This document shows positions 25,513-33,662 of a stretch of 64,000 nt of DNA, one piece after another. This DNA comes from Collinsella sp. TF08-11AT. GTDB lineage: Bacteria > Actinomycetota > Coriobacteriia > Coriobacteriales > Coriobacteriaceae. The notes below the pieces were generated by a model. The model was not told the origin of the DNA. It did not search any database and worked only from the letters and a program-made list of their open reading frames with translations. The first letter of the stretch is position 1. Every line of letters starts with the position of its first letter. Made by a program: the position numbers and the translations under genes. Location of the stretch: positions 77,343 through 141,342 of the forward strand of contig NZ_QSRL01000003.1 in NCBI RefSeq assembly GCF_003437035.1. Reading direction: 5' to 3'.

Positions 25513-26820
25513 ATGACGGAGTCCTCTCAGCATACGTCTAAGCCCCAGGTCGAGGTTGAGGCCTCGGGCGGAGATGACAATAAGAGCGCACGCCGCGGCG
25601 CCATCTTTATCGGCGTCGTGCTGGTGGGTTATATCGTCTATCTGGTGGTAACCGGGCAGATGGGGCAGTTCTGGGCCGCTATGTCGAGCGTCCAGGCGCC
25701 ATGGCTCGTTATCGCGTGTCTTTGCATGTTCATGTATCTGTTCTTTGGCATTGTGGCCTATGCGATCGCCGTTTGGCTCGACCCTTATTCGCCCGTCGGC
25801 ATTCGCGACCTGATCTCGGTCGAGGCGAGCGGTATCTTCTTTGGCAACCTGACGCCCATGATGATGGGCTCTACGCCCGCCCAGATTTACCGCCTGACCA
25901 AGGCAGGCCAAAATGTCGGCGAGGCCGGTGCCACGCAGTTCACGCGCTTTATCGTGTATCAGTTTGGCCTCGTTGCCTGGGGCGCCATTCTGCTGCTTGC
26001 CCGAATGCCGTTTTTCGCCGAGCGCTATGGCGACATGACGCTGCTGTGCGTCTTTAGCTTTGGCGGTCACTGCTGCATTCTGCTTGGCATCTTTGCCGTC
26101 GCGCTCATGCCTAAGACCGTCACGCGCGTCGCGCACTGCATTATCAATTGGCTCGAGCGAATGGGCGTCTCGGCCACCAAGATTGAGGGCTGGCGTACGT
26201 TTGTCGACGGCGAAATCTACTCTTTCTCCGAGAAGTTCAAGCTTTCAGCCGGCCACTTTTCGTCCATGCTGCTCACGGTGGTCATCACCATGATGCAGCT
26301 CGCGTTTTTCTACCTCGTGCCGTATTTCCTGATGCTTGCCTTTGGCCACCACGAGGTCGACTTTTTCTCGGTCATGGCCGCGAGCGCCTTTGTCCAGCTG
26401 TTGAGCTCTGCGGTCCCCTTGCCCGGTGGAACTGGTGGCGCTGAGGGCGGCTTTGCATTGTTCTTGGGTCATTTCTTTGGGTCGGCTTCGACCGCCGGCT
26501 ATCTGCTGTGGCGCCTCATTACGTTTATTGCGCCGACCATTTTGGCTGCGCCCCTGTTGGGCCTTAAGAGCGCCCACAACGAGAGCATCCATGCGCGCTG
26601 GGATCGCGTGATGCGCATACTCGGCCGCACGCCTCAGACGCCCTCTGCGCCCACTAAGCCGCACCCCACGAATGCTGTTACCGTTGATCCCAAGAAGCAC
26701 GCTCAGAAGGCTTCTGGGACCGCTAAGCCGGCTCATAAAGCCTATGTGCGCCAGACAGGCGACGGTATTCGCGTATCTCCGTCGGCACTCAATAAGAAGA
26801 AGCACCCTAAGTCGCAGTAG
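25513..26820 (+). CDS. Flippase-like integral membrane protein (YbhN/UPF0104, MprF N-terminal type)
   Basis: 435 aa with about eight membrane helices from residue 35 to 370. Family landmarks are FFGNLTPMMMGSTPAQIYRL and PLPGGTGGAEGGFALFL. Homologues include the flippase half of MprF and YbhN-type lipid transporters. The start at 25513 follows AGAAGGAG. The C-terminal ~70 residues are basic and Pro/Lys-rich, cytoplasmic and probably disordered. The transported lipid is unknown. Confidence 0.85.
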   Translation: MTESSQHTSKPQVEVEASGGDDNKSARRGAIFIGVVLVGYIVYLVVTGQMGQFWAAMSSVQAPWLVIACLCMFMYLFFGIVAYAIAVWLDPYSPVGIRDLISVEASGIFFGNLTPMMMGSTPAQIYRLTKAGQNVGEAGATQFTRFIVYQFGLVAWGAILLLARMPFFAERYGDMTLLCVFSFGGHCCILLGIFAVALMPKTVTRVAHCIINWLERMGVSATKIEGWRTFVDGEIYSFSEKFKLSAGHFSSMLLTVVITMMQLAFFYLVPYFLMLAFGHHEVDFFSVMAASAFVQLLSSAVPLPGGTGGAEGGFALFLGHFFGSASTAGYLLWRLITFIAPTILAAPLLGLKSAHNESIHARWDRVMRILGRTPQTPSAPTKPHPTNAVTVDPKKHAQKASGTAKPAHKAYVRQTGDGIRVSPSALNKKKHPKSQ

Positions 26821-26936
26821 GGCAGTCGTGCGTTCTTCATATTGCCGGGCTTTTTTGTGCCGGATGGGGGATAATCCTCTTACGTAGATTATCTCTCATC
26901 TGTTGATGAATGCCCGCATATCGAAGGGACACGCCC

Positions 26937-27548
26937 ATGGCCACCAGCAAACCGCGTATTGATCGCCGCATCGTTCGCAGCCGCAATGCCATCCTTTCCG
27001 CTTTCGAGCGCCTGCTCATGGAAAAGCCGCTGGCAGACATTACGGTGAGTGCCATCGCGCGCGAGGCCAATGTCGACCGCAAGACCTTTTACGTTCACTT
27101 TGGTACGGTCGACGGCCTGCTCGATGCCATTGCCGTCGATGTGGTGGAGATGATTGTCGACTCGGTCGAGAAAACGCTTGCTTCAATGGACGGTGACACC
27201 AACGAGCGCGCCCTGGGAGCGGCGGCGACCTTCTTTAAAACCGTTAACGAGGCGTTATGCAACAACCTGGTGCTCAATCGTCAGCTGATCGAGAACATTC
27301 CGCTCGATGATTTTATGGCTCGTCTTCGTGCACCTCTCGAGCACGAGATTGCCGAGCGCAATCTGCTGCCCCATGGCCTTAAGGATGAGATGTTCGACTA
27401 CTATCTGGCGTTTTTGCTGTCAGGCATTATCGGTATCTATCGCACGTGGGCGCTGTCTGACGGCTCGGTTCCTATTGAGCGCGTCTCTGAGGTCGCCAAC
27501 GACCTGACTCTCAATGGCCTGTCGAGTCTGGAATCTCGCTTGGATTAG
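26937..27548 (+). CDS. TetR/AcrR family transcriptional regulator
   Basis: 203 aa. The N-terminal HTH reads ITVSAIAREANVDRKTFYVHF, typical TetR, followed by an all-helical ligand domain with a TetR_C-like end. ATG 26937 is chosen; an upstream start would only add nine residues. It stands alone at the left edge of the cobalamin island. Its neighbours do not reveal the target. A role in controlling the preceding flippase-like gene is possible. Confidence 0.85.
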   Translation: MATSKPRIDRRIVRSRNAILSAFERLLMEKPLADITVSAIAREANVDRKTFYVHFGTVDGLLDAIAVDVVEMIVDSVEKTLASMDGDTNERALGAAATFFKTVNEALCNNLVLNRQLIENIPLDDFMARLRAPLEHEIAERNLLPHGLKDEMFDYYLAFLLSGIIGIYRTWALSDGSVPIERVSEVANDLTLNGLSSLESRLD

Positions 27549-27551
27549 GCC

Positions 27552-27658
27552 TAATTGGGCTCGTCGGCGTGGAAATTCCTGTTCATGAAGTTCTCCGGCG
27601 CCTTGTAGACCTCGCCGCGTAGGAGCTGTAGCCTGAGGATCCTTAAAAGAAAGTCCAG
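27552..27658 (-). pseudogene. Unidentified ORF tail at the left edge of the cobalamin island
   Basis: In the 110 nt between the TetR gene and the ATPase gene, the reverse strand stays open for about 35 codons to a TAG, reading LDFLLRILRLQLLRGEVYKA and then PENFMNRNFHADEPN. It has no start codon of its own; the same frame enters the 3' end of the ATPase gene. It looks like the C-terminus of a gene cut by the island junction. I do not recognise the family. Confidence 0.35.
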
Positions 27659-27659
27659 T

Positions 27660-28976
27660 TTATCCTTCCCACTCCAATTGGGAATCCTCCGATGCGCCTT
27701 CGCACGCTTGCATGACCTCGATACCATGCGATCGTGCGAACTCGACGAGCTCTGCGTTGCGGGCGTTTATGGTGCCGAAGGCGACGGGGCACACGATAAG
27801 GCGCGCGCAGTGGACGAGGAGCTCTTTGGCGCGGGCTATGGTTTTATCCCCGATCGGCTCGAAGGCGCGCTCGACCACGCATTCCGCCGCCAAGTCGCGC
27901 GCGAGCTCGGAGTCGATGTCCCCTTCGTGCAGAACGCCCGCGTAGAACGCCTTGCCCTGCCGGATGAGCTGGCGAAACACAGCCGACCCCGTACCTGCGC
28001 CGGCGATGACGAACGTGTGCGCATCGCCGTGCGGGTGTCCAATTTCCACGCTGCCGAAGCGCTCGTTGAAGGTGCCATGCTGAAGGCCGTAGAGCTCGCC
28101 AATCGTCTCGCGCGTGAATATGTCCTCGGGTACGCCGGCGCGGAAGACCCGGCCGTCCTTCACGCAAATCACCTTGTCGGCGCTTTTCTGCGCGAGCTCG
28201 AGTTCGTGGATGGACATGATGACAGCCACATTCCGCGATTTCGCAAGGTGGCGAAGTATTCGCAGCAGGTCGATCTGGTAGCGGATATCGAGATACGACG
28301 TGGGCTCGTCGAGCACGAGCACACGCGGATCCTGCGCGATGGCGCGTGCGAGCATGACGCGCTGGCGTTGCCCGTCGCTTATCTGCATGAAGTCGCGCTC
28401 GGCGAGCTCTTCCACATGTGCGGTTTTCATGGCCTCGCCGACCCGACTATGGTCGTCGGGCGAGAGTGTGCCCATTCGTCCGGTGTAGGGATGCCTTCCC
28501 GCCTCTACGATATCGCGGCAGGTGAGGAGCTCGGTCCGGGGGCGATTTGTCAGCATAACGGCAAGGTTCCTTGCGAACTCCGCCGTCTTCCATCGGGAAA
28601 TCTCCCGCCCGTCGAGCTCGACCGCGCCGGCAAGCGGTGCCAGATGGCGTGTGATGGTTTTCAAGATGGTCGACTTGCCCGAGCCGTTCGGCCCGATGAG
28701 TGCCACGACGTCGCCCGCGCGAACCTCCAGATCGACGCCTTCTACTACGACCTTCTTGTCGTAGCCCGCCGACAGGTCGCTTATGCGGAAAAGCGGCGCT
28801 CCGTCAGCCTGCGTTTCGACCGGAGTTTCGAGGTTCGGCTCCGCTCGGAGGAGGCGTTCCGCGCGCAGTTCCGCACGAGCCGAAAGTGCCTTCTGGCGCT
28901 TTCGTGCGAGCTCAGGACTGTCTAAGCATAGAATGTCGCCTCCGAGCGTTTTGGGCCGCGGCACGAATTCCCCCAT
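27660..28976 (-). CDS. ABC transporter ATP-binding protein with N- and C-terminal extensions (siderophore/cobalamin type)
   Basis: 438 aa, against about 260 for a FepC/BtuD ATPase. The core (about 61-295) has Walker A GPNGSGKS (95-102), a variant signature ISDGQRQRVMLARA, Walker B VLVLDEPTSYLD and the H-loop MSIHELE. Residues 10-45 are encoded by a copy of the P1 palindromic repeat. Residues from about 300 form an extra Rossmann-like-looking domain (DAHTFVIAGAGTGSAVFRQL) of unknown role. ATG 28976 directly follows the permease stop, and no other plausible start lies between the repeat and the core, so the repeat is translated. Confidence 0.85.
   Translation of the reverse strand: MGEFVPRPKTLGGDILCLDSPELARKRQKALSARAELRAERLLRAEPNLETPVETQADGAPLFRISDLSAGYDKKVVVEGVDLEVRAGDVVALIGPNGSGKSTILKTITRHLAPLAGAVELDGREISRWKTAEFARNLAVMLTNRPRTELLTCRDIVEAGRHPYTGRMGTLSPDDHSRVGEAMKTAHVEELAERDFMQISDGQRQRVMLARAIAQDPRVLVLDEPTSYLDIRYQIDLLRILRHLAKSRNVAVIMSIHELELAQKSADKVICVKDGRVFRAGVPEDIFTRETIGELYGLQHGTFNERFGSVEIGHPHGDAHTFVIAGAGTGSAVFRQLIRQGKAFYAGVLHEGDIDSELARDLAAECVVERAFEPIGDKTIARAKELLVHCARLIVCPVAFGTINARNAELVEFARSHGIEVMQACEGASEDSQLEWEG
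28842..28948. repeat. P1 palindromic repeat inside the ATPase gene (copy C)
   Basis: Outer arms CGCTCGGAGG (28842-28851) and CCTCCGAGCG (28939-28948) enclose the P1 core (28863-28929): AGTTCCGCACGAGCC, hairpin GAAAGTGCC-TTCT-GGCGCTTTC, GTGCGAGCTCAGGACTGT. The hairpin differs from copies A and B in sequence, but pairing is kept by matching changes. It reads through in frame on the reverse strand without a stop. Confidence 0.85.
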
Positions 28977-30017
28977 CTATCTCACCCGCGTCTTCAACAT
29001 GAGCGCGATAACCACCGGAGCGCCGAAGATGGCGGTGACGGCGCTGATGGAAAGCTCGACGGGAGAGAACAGCGTGCGCGCGATCAAATCGCAGCCTGCG
29101 CAGAAGATGGCGCCTCCCAAGAAGCACGCAGGAATCACGCGGATGGGCTTCGACGACTTTAGCGCCGACTTCACGAGATGCGGAACCGCGATGCCTACGA
29201 ACGACACCGGACCAGCGAACGCGGTCACGCAGGCGGAGAGCATGCTCGCTAGAAGGACGAGCACCACGCGGAAGCGTTCGACGTTCACGCCGGCGCTTTT
29301 CGCGTAGGCTTCTCCCAGCTGGAAGGCGGAAAGGGGCTTCGATATCGCGAATACGCATGCGCTCACGGTGATCACCACGACCGCGATGACCGCGATGTCG
29401 TCCCAGCTCGAACCCGAGAAGCTACCCAAAGACCAGTTGTGCAGGTTCACGATGGACTGGTCGTCGGCGAAGGCGATGAGGAAGTTCGTCGCCGCCGAGC
29501 AGATGTATCCCACCATGACGCCCGCCACGATGAGCATGGCCATGGAACTTATGCGCCGTGCAATGAGGAGCACGAAACCGATGGTGATAAGCGAGCCCAG
29601 AAACGCTGCGGCCACCATGGCCGGCGAGGACATGGCCTGGTTTGCGCCCAGAAGTACGATCATCGTAAGCGCGACGACGAACTTTGCGCCCGAGGAGACG
29701 CCCAAGATGAACGGGTCGGCGATGGGGTTGTTGAAAAACGTCTGCAGCAGGAACCCGGAGAGCGAAAGTGCCCCGCCGAGAAGCACGGCTGAAAGTACGC
29801 GCGGCAGTCGAATCTCCCAGATGACCTGGCTTTCCATGGAATTGGCCGCGCCGCCCGAAAGGATGCCGGGGATGTGGTCTGCGGGCACGAGCACGCTCCC
29901 GATGCACAGGTTGGTCCCGATGAGCACGATGAGGGCAACAGCGAGCAGCGCCGTCACGACGCGACACCGCGCGGCGCGCCCCGATTCGTCGTATGCCATG
30001 GAAAGTCGGCTTCTCAT
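28977..30017 (-). CDS. FecCD/BtuC family ABC transporter permease
   Basis: 346 aa with about ten hydrophobic helices. Landmarks are RLPRVLSAVLLGGALSLSG near the N terminus and the coupling helix region FAGPVSFVGIAVPHLVK, which contacts the ATPase. It imports siderophores, haem or corrinoids with the downstream ATPase and upstream binding protein. Its TAG is followed directly by the ATPase ATG. Substrate is inferred only from the island: cobalamin, cobinamide or another tetrapyrrole. Confidence 0.9.
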   Translation of the reverse strand: MRSRLSMAYDESGRAARCRVVTALLAVALIVLIGTNLCIGSVLVPADHIPGILSGGAANSMESQVIWEIRLPRVLSAVLLGGALSLSGFLLQTFFNNPIADPFILGVSSGAKFVVALTMIVLLGANQAMSSPAMVAAAFLGSLITIGFVLLIARRISSMAMLIVAGVMVGYICSAATNFLIAFADDQSIVNLHNWSLGSFSGSSWDDIAVIAVVVITVSACVFAISKPLSAFQLGEAYAKSAGVNVERFRVVLVLLASMLSACVTAFAGPVSFVGIAVPHLVKSALKSSKPIRVIPACFLGGAIFCAGCDLIARTLFSPVELSISAVTAIFGAPVVIALMLKTRVR

Positions 30018-30021
30018 GGTG

Positions 30022-31593
30022 CTAGCCGAGCTTCCTCAGATAATGGAAGTCGCTCGTGTCATCGCCGGTGAACGCCCCGTGCAGCTCGTCGATAATGTCG
30101 GCGGTAGAAGTCATCTGCTGGTACATGTCGGCGCTTGTGACCCAGACGTTGCCGTTCCTCACGGCTTTGAACTGCGACAATAGCGCGTTTTTGCCTACGA
30201 AGTCGTTCAAGGTGGCAACCGATTCGTCGATGGTGCCGTTGTAGACGATGATGTCGGCATCCTTCGCTGTCGCGTAGAAGCGCTCCATTTCGAGCGTTAC
30301 TGACGAACCTGACGTCGACGCCGTCTGCGCGTCATCGAGCGCGTAGCTGCCGCCTGCAAGCTCGATCATCTGCGCCACGTAGTCGCCCGCCCGCCGCGTG
30401 ACGGCGGCCCCGTTCGAGTTAATGTAGAAATACGCCACGGTTTTACCTGACGACGCGAGCCCCGACGTTTGCTCGACGCGGGCCTTCTGCTCGTTGAACA
30501 GGTGCGTGGCCTCGTCTTCCTTGTCGAACAGGACGCCGAAAAGCTTAATCCACTCGACGCGCCCGAGTGCTTTGGGCTCGCTCGACGACTGTTCGGTGAG
30601 CACGACGAGCCCGAGCTTCTGCAGCTTTTCCTTCACATCGGGCGTGTGGTTGATCATGGTGTTCTCGATGGCGAGCGTGCAGCCCGAGGCCGATATTCGC
30701 TCGTAGTCGGGCGCGCTGTACTTGCCGCCGTAGGCGATCGCCCCACTTCCGAGCGCGCTTTTGAAGCCCGCGACCGAGCAATCGTCGGCTTTCGTGCCCG
30801 ACATTAAGATATTGTCGTTCGCATCGAGCGCGTCGACCAGGCACATCGTCGCCGACGACACGAGGTACACCTTGTCGGCGGGGCGCCTTATGACCGCGAT
30901 GTCGGAGCTTAACCCATCAGGTACCTTCGCATCTTGCGGCACCACGAGGAAGCGCTCCCCGTTCGAAACGCAGATAAGCCGCAGGCCGCCTTCGAACTCG
31001 TCGACAGTGAAGTGCTCGGCGTATTCAAGCTGAAGCGCCCCCGTCGGTTCCCAGCCGCAGCCCAAATCGGCGTTGTGGAAGTCGGCCGCGGCGCTTGAAG
31101 CCGTTCCCGCAGGGGAGCCGCTGCTTGCATCGTCGCCCGATTTCTCCTTCATGGTGGATGAGTCGAAGTGGAGCGTGTAGTCGATGGTGTGCGGCGTCGA
31201 CATGGCGACGGTCTCGGCCGACACGGCGATGTCCTCGTCGAGCGTGACGGGTATCTCGAACGTGGAGTTGCCGCCGTCGTTTACGGGCGCGTAGTCCACG
31301 CCGTCGATGGTCATCTTGTCGTAGTTCGAACTCGACCAGGTGATGGTCGCGGTGTAGGTGTCGCCATCCTTCACAATTGTGGTGGGTGAGGCGATGCTTG
31401 CGCGCCCTGACCCGCCGGAAAGCGAGACACTCACCGTGTATTCCTGAGAGCCCGCCGTGCCACCGGTCGCGTTCGGGCTCGCACTGCACCCCGCGAAGGG
31501 AAGCGCGAGCAGGGCGACGAGAACGCAGGCGATCGCGCGCGCCGCGATGCTGTGGCGCTTCCTGTTTTCCCCTTTGGGAAGAATCGACCGCAT
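30022..31593 (-). CDS. Substrate-binding lipoprotein with an N-terminal NEAT-like domain
   Basis: 523 aa. The signal peptide ends in the lipobox LPFAGC (Cys36). Residues about 45-145 form a beta-rich domain ending IDYTLHFDSS that resembles NEAT haem-binding domains and the domain of the next lipoprotein. The rest is a class III periplasmic-binding fold (AIENTMINHTPDVKEKLQKL; MELAGG-type start in MIELAGGSYALDD; VTSADMYQQM). It feeds the FecCD permease. A NEAT-like domain fused to a binding protein suggests a tetrapyrrole ligand; direct haem-ligand residues cannot be assigned by eye. Confidence 0.8.
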   Translation of the reverse strand: MRSILPKGENRKRHSIAARAIACVLVALLALPFAGCSASPNATGGTAGSQEYTVSVSLSGGSGRASIASPTTIVKDGDTYTATITWSSSNYDKMTIDGVDYAPVNDGGNSTFEIPVTLDEDIAVSAETVAMSTPHTIDYTLHFDSSTMKEKSGDDASSGSPAGTASSAAADFHNADLGCGWEPTGALQLEYAEHFTVDEFEGGLRLICVSNGERFLVVPQDAKVPDGLSSDIAVIRRPADKVYLVSSATMCLVDALDANDNILMSGTKADDCSVAGFKSALGSGAIAYGGKYSAPDYERISASGCTLAIENTMINHTPDVKEKLQKLGLVVLTEQSSSEPKALGRVEWIKLFGVLFDKEDEATHLFNEQKARVEQTSGLASSGKTVAYFYINSNGAAVTRRAGDYVAQMIELAGGSYALDDAQTASTSGSSVTLEMERFYATAKDADIIVYNGTIDESVATLNDFVGKNALLSQFKAVRNGNVWVTSADMYQQMTSTADIIDELHGAFTGDDTSDFHYLRKLG

Positions 31594-31597
31594 GGCG

Positions 31598-32131
31598 TTA
31601 CTTCAGTGCGTCGGCGCGCAGATCGACGCCGGCGGATTCGAACACAAGCGTGCGGTCGTACCACTGCTCTTTTCTAATACTCCACGCGGCGCAGGCGGTG
31701 TCCTCGTCGAGCGCTTCAACGGGCACGTCGTAGGTGTACTTGCCTTCCGCGTTTTCCACATAGGGGATGAAGTCGGCCTCGCTCGCGGCGGCAGCCTCGT
31801 CGCCCGTGCCCATGAAGAGCTTGCCGTAGCCCGTGCCGGAAAGCGTCATCACGCAGTGCATGGAGCCGTTTTCCACGATGAGCTGGGCGTCCACGATCCT
31901 GAACATGTTCGAGCTGGAATCTACGGTGATTGGATAGGTGCCGTCGGCCACCTTGTCGGCGGTGATGGGGGCAGCGCTTGCGCCCGCGGGCGCATCGGCC
32001 GCCTGTTCGGTCTTTTCCTGGGAATCGGCATCGCTTGCCTTTGCGCTGTCGATTGAATTTCCGGCGCAGCCGGCGAGCGAGAACGCGCAAAGCGCCGCCG
32101 ACAGGGCGAAGACGAGGGTTTTCTTCAACAT
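31598..32131 (-). CDS. Small NEAT-like lipoprotein
   Basis: 177 aa, signal peptide with lipobox SLAGC (Cys22), an Ala/Glu/Gln-rich spacer, then one ~105-residue beta domain: DGTYPITVDSSSNMFRIVDA, GTGYGKLFMG, GKYTYDVPVEALDEDTA and YDRTLVFES. The pattern (first strand GTYxI, SSSNMF, ending in a Phe/Tyr-rich strand) fits the NEAT family of surface haem-relay domains and matches the N-terminal part of the adjacent binding protein. ATG 32131 follows AAAGGA, preferred over a TTG upstream. Family call is by eye. Confidence 0.65.
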   Translation of the reverse strand: MLKKTLVFALSAALCAFSLAGCAGNSIDSAKASDADSQEKTEQAADAPAGASAAPITADKVADGTYPITVDSSSNMFRIVDAQLIVENGSMHCVMTLSGTGYGKLFMGTGDEAAAASEADFIPYVENAEGKYTYDVPVEALDEDTACAAWSIRKEQWYDRTLVFESAGVDLRADALK

Positions 32132-32194
32132 GGAGGGGGTTCCTTTCAATCGCTTCTACCGCCCGCGCCGTGCGGTGAGCGGTCGGGATGCGAA

Positions 32195-32242
32195 TGCAAC
32201 GGGCATGCGTCGTCAGTCGGGGAAAGGCGCATGCCCGTTGCA
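32195..32242 (-). other. 15-bp hairpin between cbiK and the small lipoprotein gene
   Basis: TGCAACGGGCATGCG (32195-32209) pairs perfectly with CGCATGCCCGTTGCA (32228-32242) around 18 nt. No T-run on either strand. It may be a processing or stability element that sets different levels of chelatase and lipoproteins. Confidence 0.6.
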
Positions 32243-32277
32243 CGGGGACGCGACCGGCGCCCCCGTGCGCGGCGAGT

Positions 32278-33204
32278 TTACAGCTTGGCGATGGCGTCGT
32301 CCACGTGCGAGACGTAGATGTCGTCGACCGCGACGTTCTGTCCCAGACCCTGGAGCAGGCACGTCACTTCGAAGCCGGCGGCCACGAACTTCGCAGCCCA
32401 GCTGTCGGGGTCGGTCTCGTCTGCCATGTCGTTGTTCGCGTGGTCGCCCGCGACCACCATGAACGGCGCGAGCACGGCCTTCTTGTAGCCTGCGGCGCTC
32501 GCGGCGGCGATAACATCCTCGCAGGTCGGTTCAGCCTCGACGGTGCCGACGAAGAACTGCGTCAAACCCTCGTTCTTGAACACTTCCTGCATCTTGGCAT
32601 AGTCGGCGTTGGAATCGGCTTCGGTGCCGTGGCCCATGAGGCACAGCGCCGTCTCGCCGTCGTCGAAGGACGCCATGTTCTCCTTAATGGCTGCGGCCAC
32701 CTTTTTGTAATCGTCGTCGGAGGTGAGCAGCGGGTCGCCGAGCGAGATCTTGTCGAACTTGTCGGCGTACTTGTCGAGCTCGTCTTTCACGTCGGCGTAT
32801 TCCAGGCCAGCCATGAGATGCGTCGGCTGCACGACGATTTCCTTCACGCCGTCTTCCACGCAGCGGTCAAGCGCCTCGGTCATGTTGTCGATCGTGATGC
32901 CGTCGCGCTTCTTCAGCTTGTCGATGATGATCTGCGCGGTGAAGGCGCGGCGGATGTCGTAGTCCTGCCAGTACTTCTCGCGGATAGCGTCTTCGATGGC
33001 GCCGATGGTGATGTGGCGCGAGTCGTTGTAGCTCGTGCCGAAGCTCGTGACGAGGATGACCGGCTTCGCGGCCTTCTCCTTTTCACTAGATTTCTCGGAA
33101 CTCGCGGAGGTGTTGGAGCAGCCCGCGAGCGCGACTCCGGCGAGCGCGACGGCTCCGGTTGCTGCGGCGCCCATGAAGCCGCGGCGTGACATCTGGTCGG
33201 ACAT
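32278..33204 (-). CDS. cbiK: Tat-exported CbiK-type sirohydrochlorin cobaltochelatase (lipoprotein)
   Basis: 308 aa. The N terminus has a twin-arginine signal (SRRGFMGAAATG) ending in the lipobox LAGC (Cys29), so the enzyme is predicted outside the membrane and lipid-anchored. The mature part is a CbiK: ILVTSFGTSYNDSR, QPTHLMAG, H192 in LMGHGTEAD, E223 in GTVEAEP and H255 in VVAGDHANNDM, matching the catalytic His-Glu-His of CbiK. Exported CbiK is known from Desulfovibrio (CbiK-P). It is first after the riboswitch. No cytoplasmic chelatase is present in the window. Confidence 0.88.
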   Translation of the reverse strand: MSDQMSRRGFMGAAATGAVALAGVALAGCSNTSASSEKSSEKEKAAKPVILVTSFGTSYNDSRHITIGAIEDAIREKYWQDYDIRRAFTAQIIIDKLKKRDGITIDNMTEALDRCVEDGVKEIVVQPTHLMAGLEYADVKDELDKYADKFDKISLGDPLLTSDDDYKKVAAAIKENMASFDDGETALCLMGHGTEADSNADYAKMQEVFKNEGLTQFFVGTVEAEPTCEDVIAAASAAGYKKAVLAPFMVVAGDHANNDMADETDPDSWAAKFVAAGFEVTCLLQGLGQNVAVDDIYVSHVDDAIAKL

Positions 33205-33662
33205 GGTTTTTCCTTTCCTCGGTTTGCCGGTCCCCCGGCGACAGTTGCTTGTCGGCACAAGCGAAAGAAAAGCGCACCCCTCGGGGTTCACAAGGAGCTA
33301 ACGCCACGGCGATGCCGTGAGGAAAAGGCGAAGCAGTCTGGCTTGGGGCGCGAGGCGGTTCGCCCGCGCGTCCTATACAGTAATGTCCCTTGCCCAGGAT
33401 TCCCACCTGGTTCCCTCCGCAAGCCAGCGCGGGCTGTGCAGGCGCCGCGCCGGTCATTTCCTTTTATCCGATTGTCATATGCTCGTTGCCGAAACTTTTA
33501 CTATGATAGTGGGCACTTGTGAACGTGTCAAAGCCAGCGCGGGCGGCATTGCGCCTCCTGCCTGCGTATTTGCGCCGATTGCCGCCGCAGGCGCCGTGTT
33601 TTGCCCGCTGCGCGAATGGCGGCGTAAACGGTTGCGATGAGAAACGGGAAGGGAAGGCTCGG
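33205..33662. other. 458-nt divergent control region of the cobalamin island
   Basis: Holds the reverse-strand riboswitch (about 33325-33440), a hairpin CACGGC-GAT-GCCGTG (33305-33319) and a short stem followed by TTTTCTTT on the reverse strand (33291-33262), then the leader of the + strand operon. The 14-mer AAGCCAGCGCGGGC occurs at 33421-33434, where it is part of the riboswitch closing helix, and again at 33531-33544. No convincing + strand promoter or second riboswitch is visible. Confidence 0.6.
33325..33440 (-). promoter_or_regulatory. Cobalamin riboswitch controlling cbiK and the transporter genes
   Basis: On the reverse strand the conserved order is present: GGGAACC, GGTGGGAATCC, ATTACTGT (in place of the usual CCACTGT), a GGGCGAACCGCC arm and AAGCCAGACTGC near the B12-box position. 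The closing helix pairs CTGGCTT with AAGCCAG (33421-33427 and 33338-33344). The downstream hairpin and a weak T-rich stem may form the expression platform. AGGAAAGG then leads to cbiK. Confidence 0.8.

Noticed and set aside
26821-26936. Terminator after the flippase-like gene
   Set aside because: A T-run is present (TTTTTT near 26852) but no stable stem of adequate length precedes it.
27678-28925. 415-aa + strand frame opposite the ABC ATPase
   Set aside because: The reverse strand has all ABC motifs; the + frame has none.
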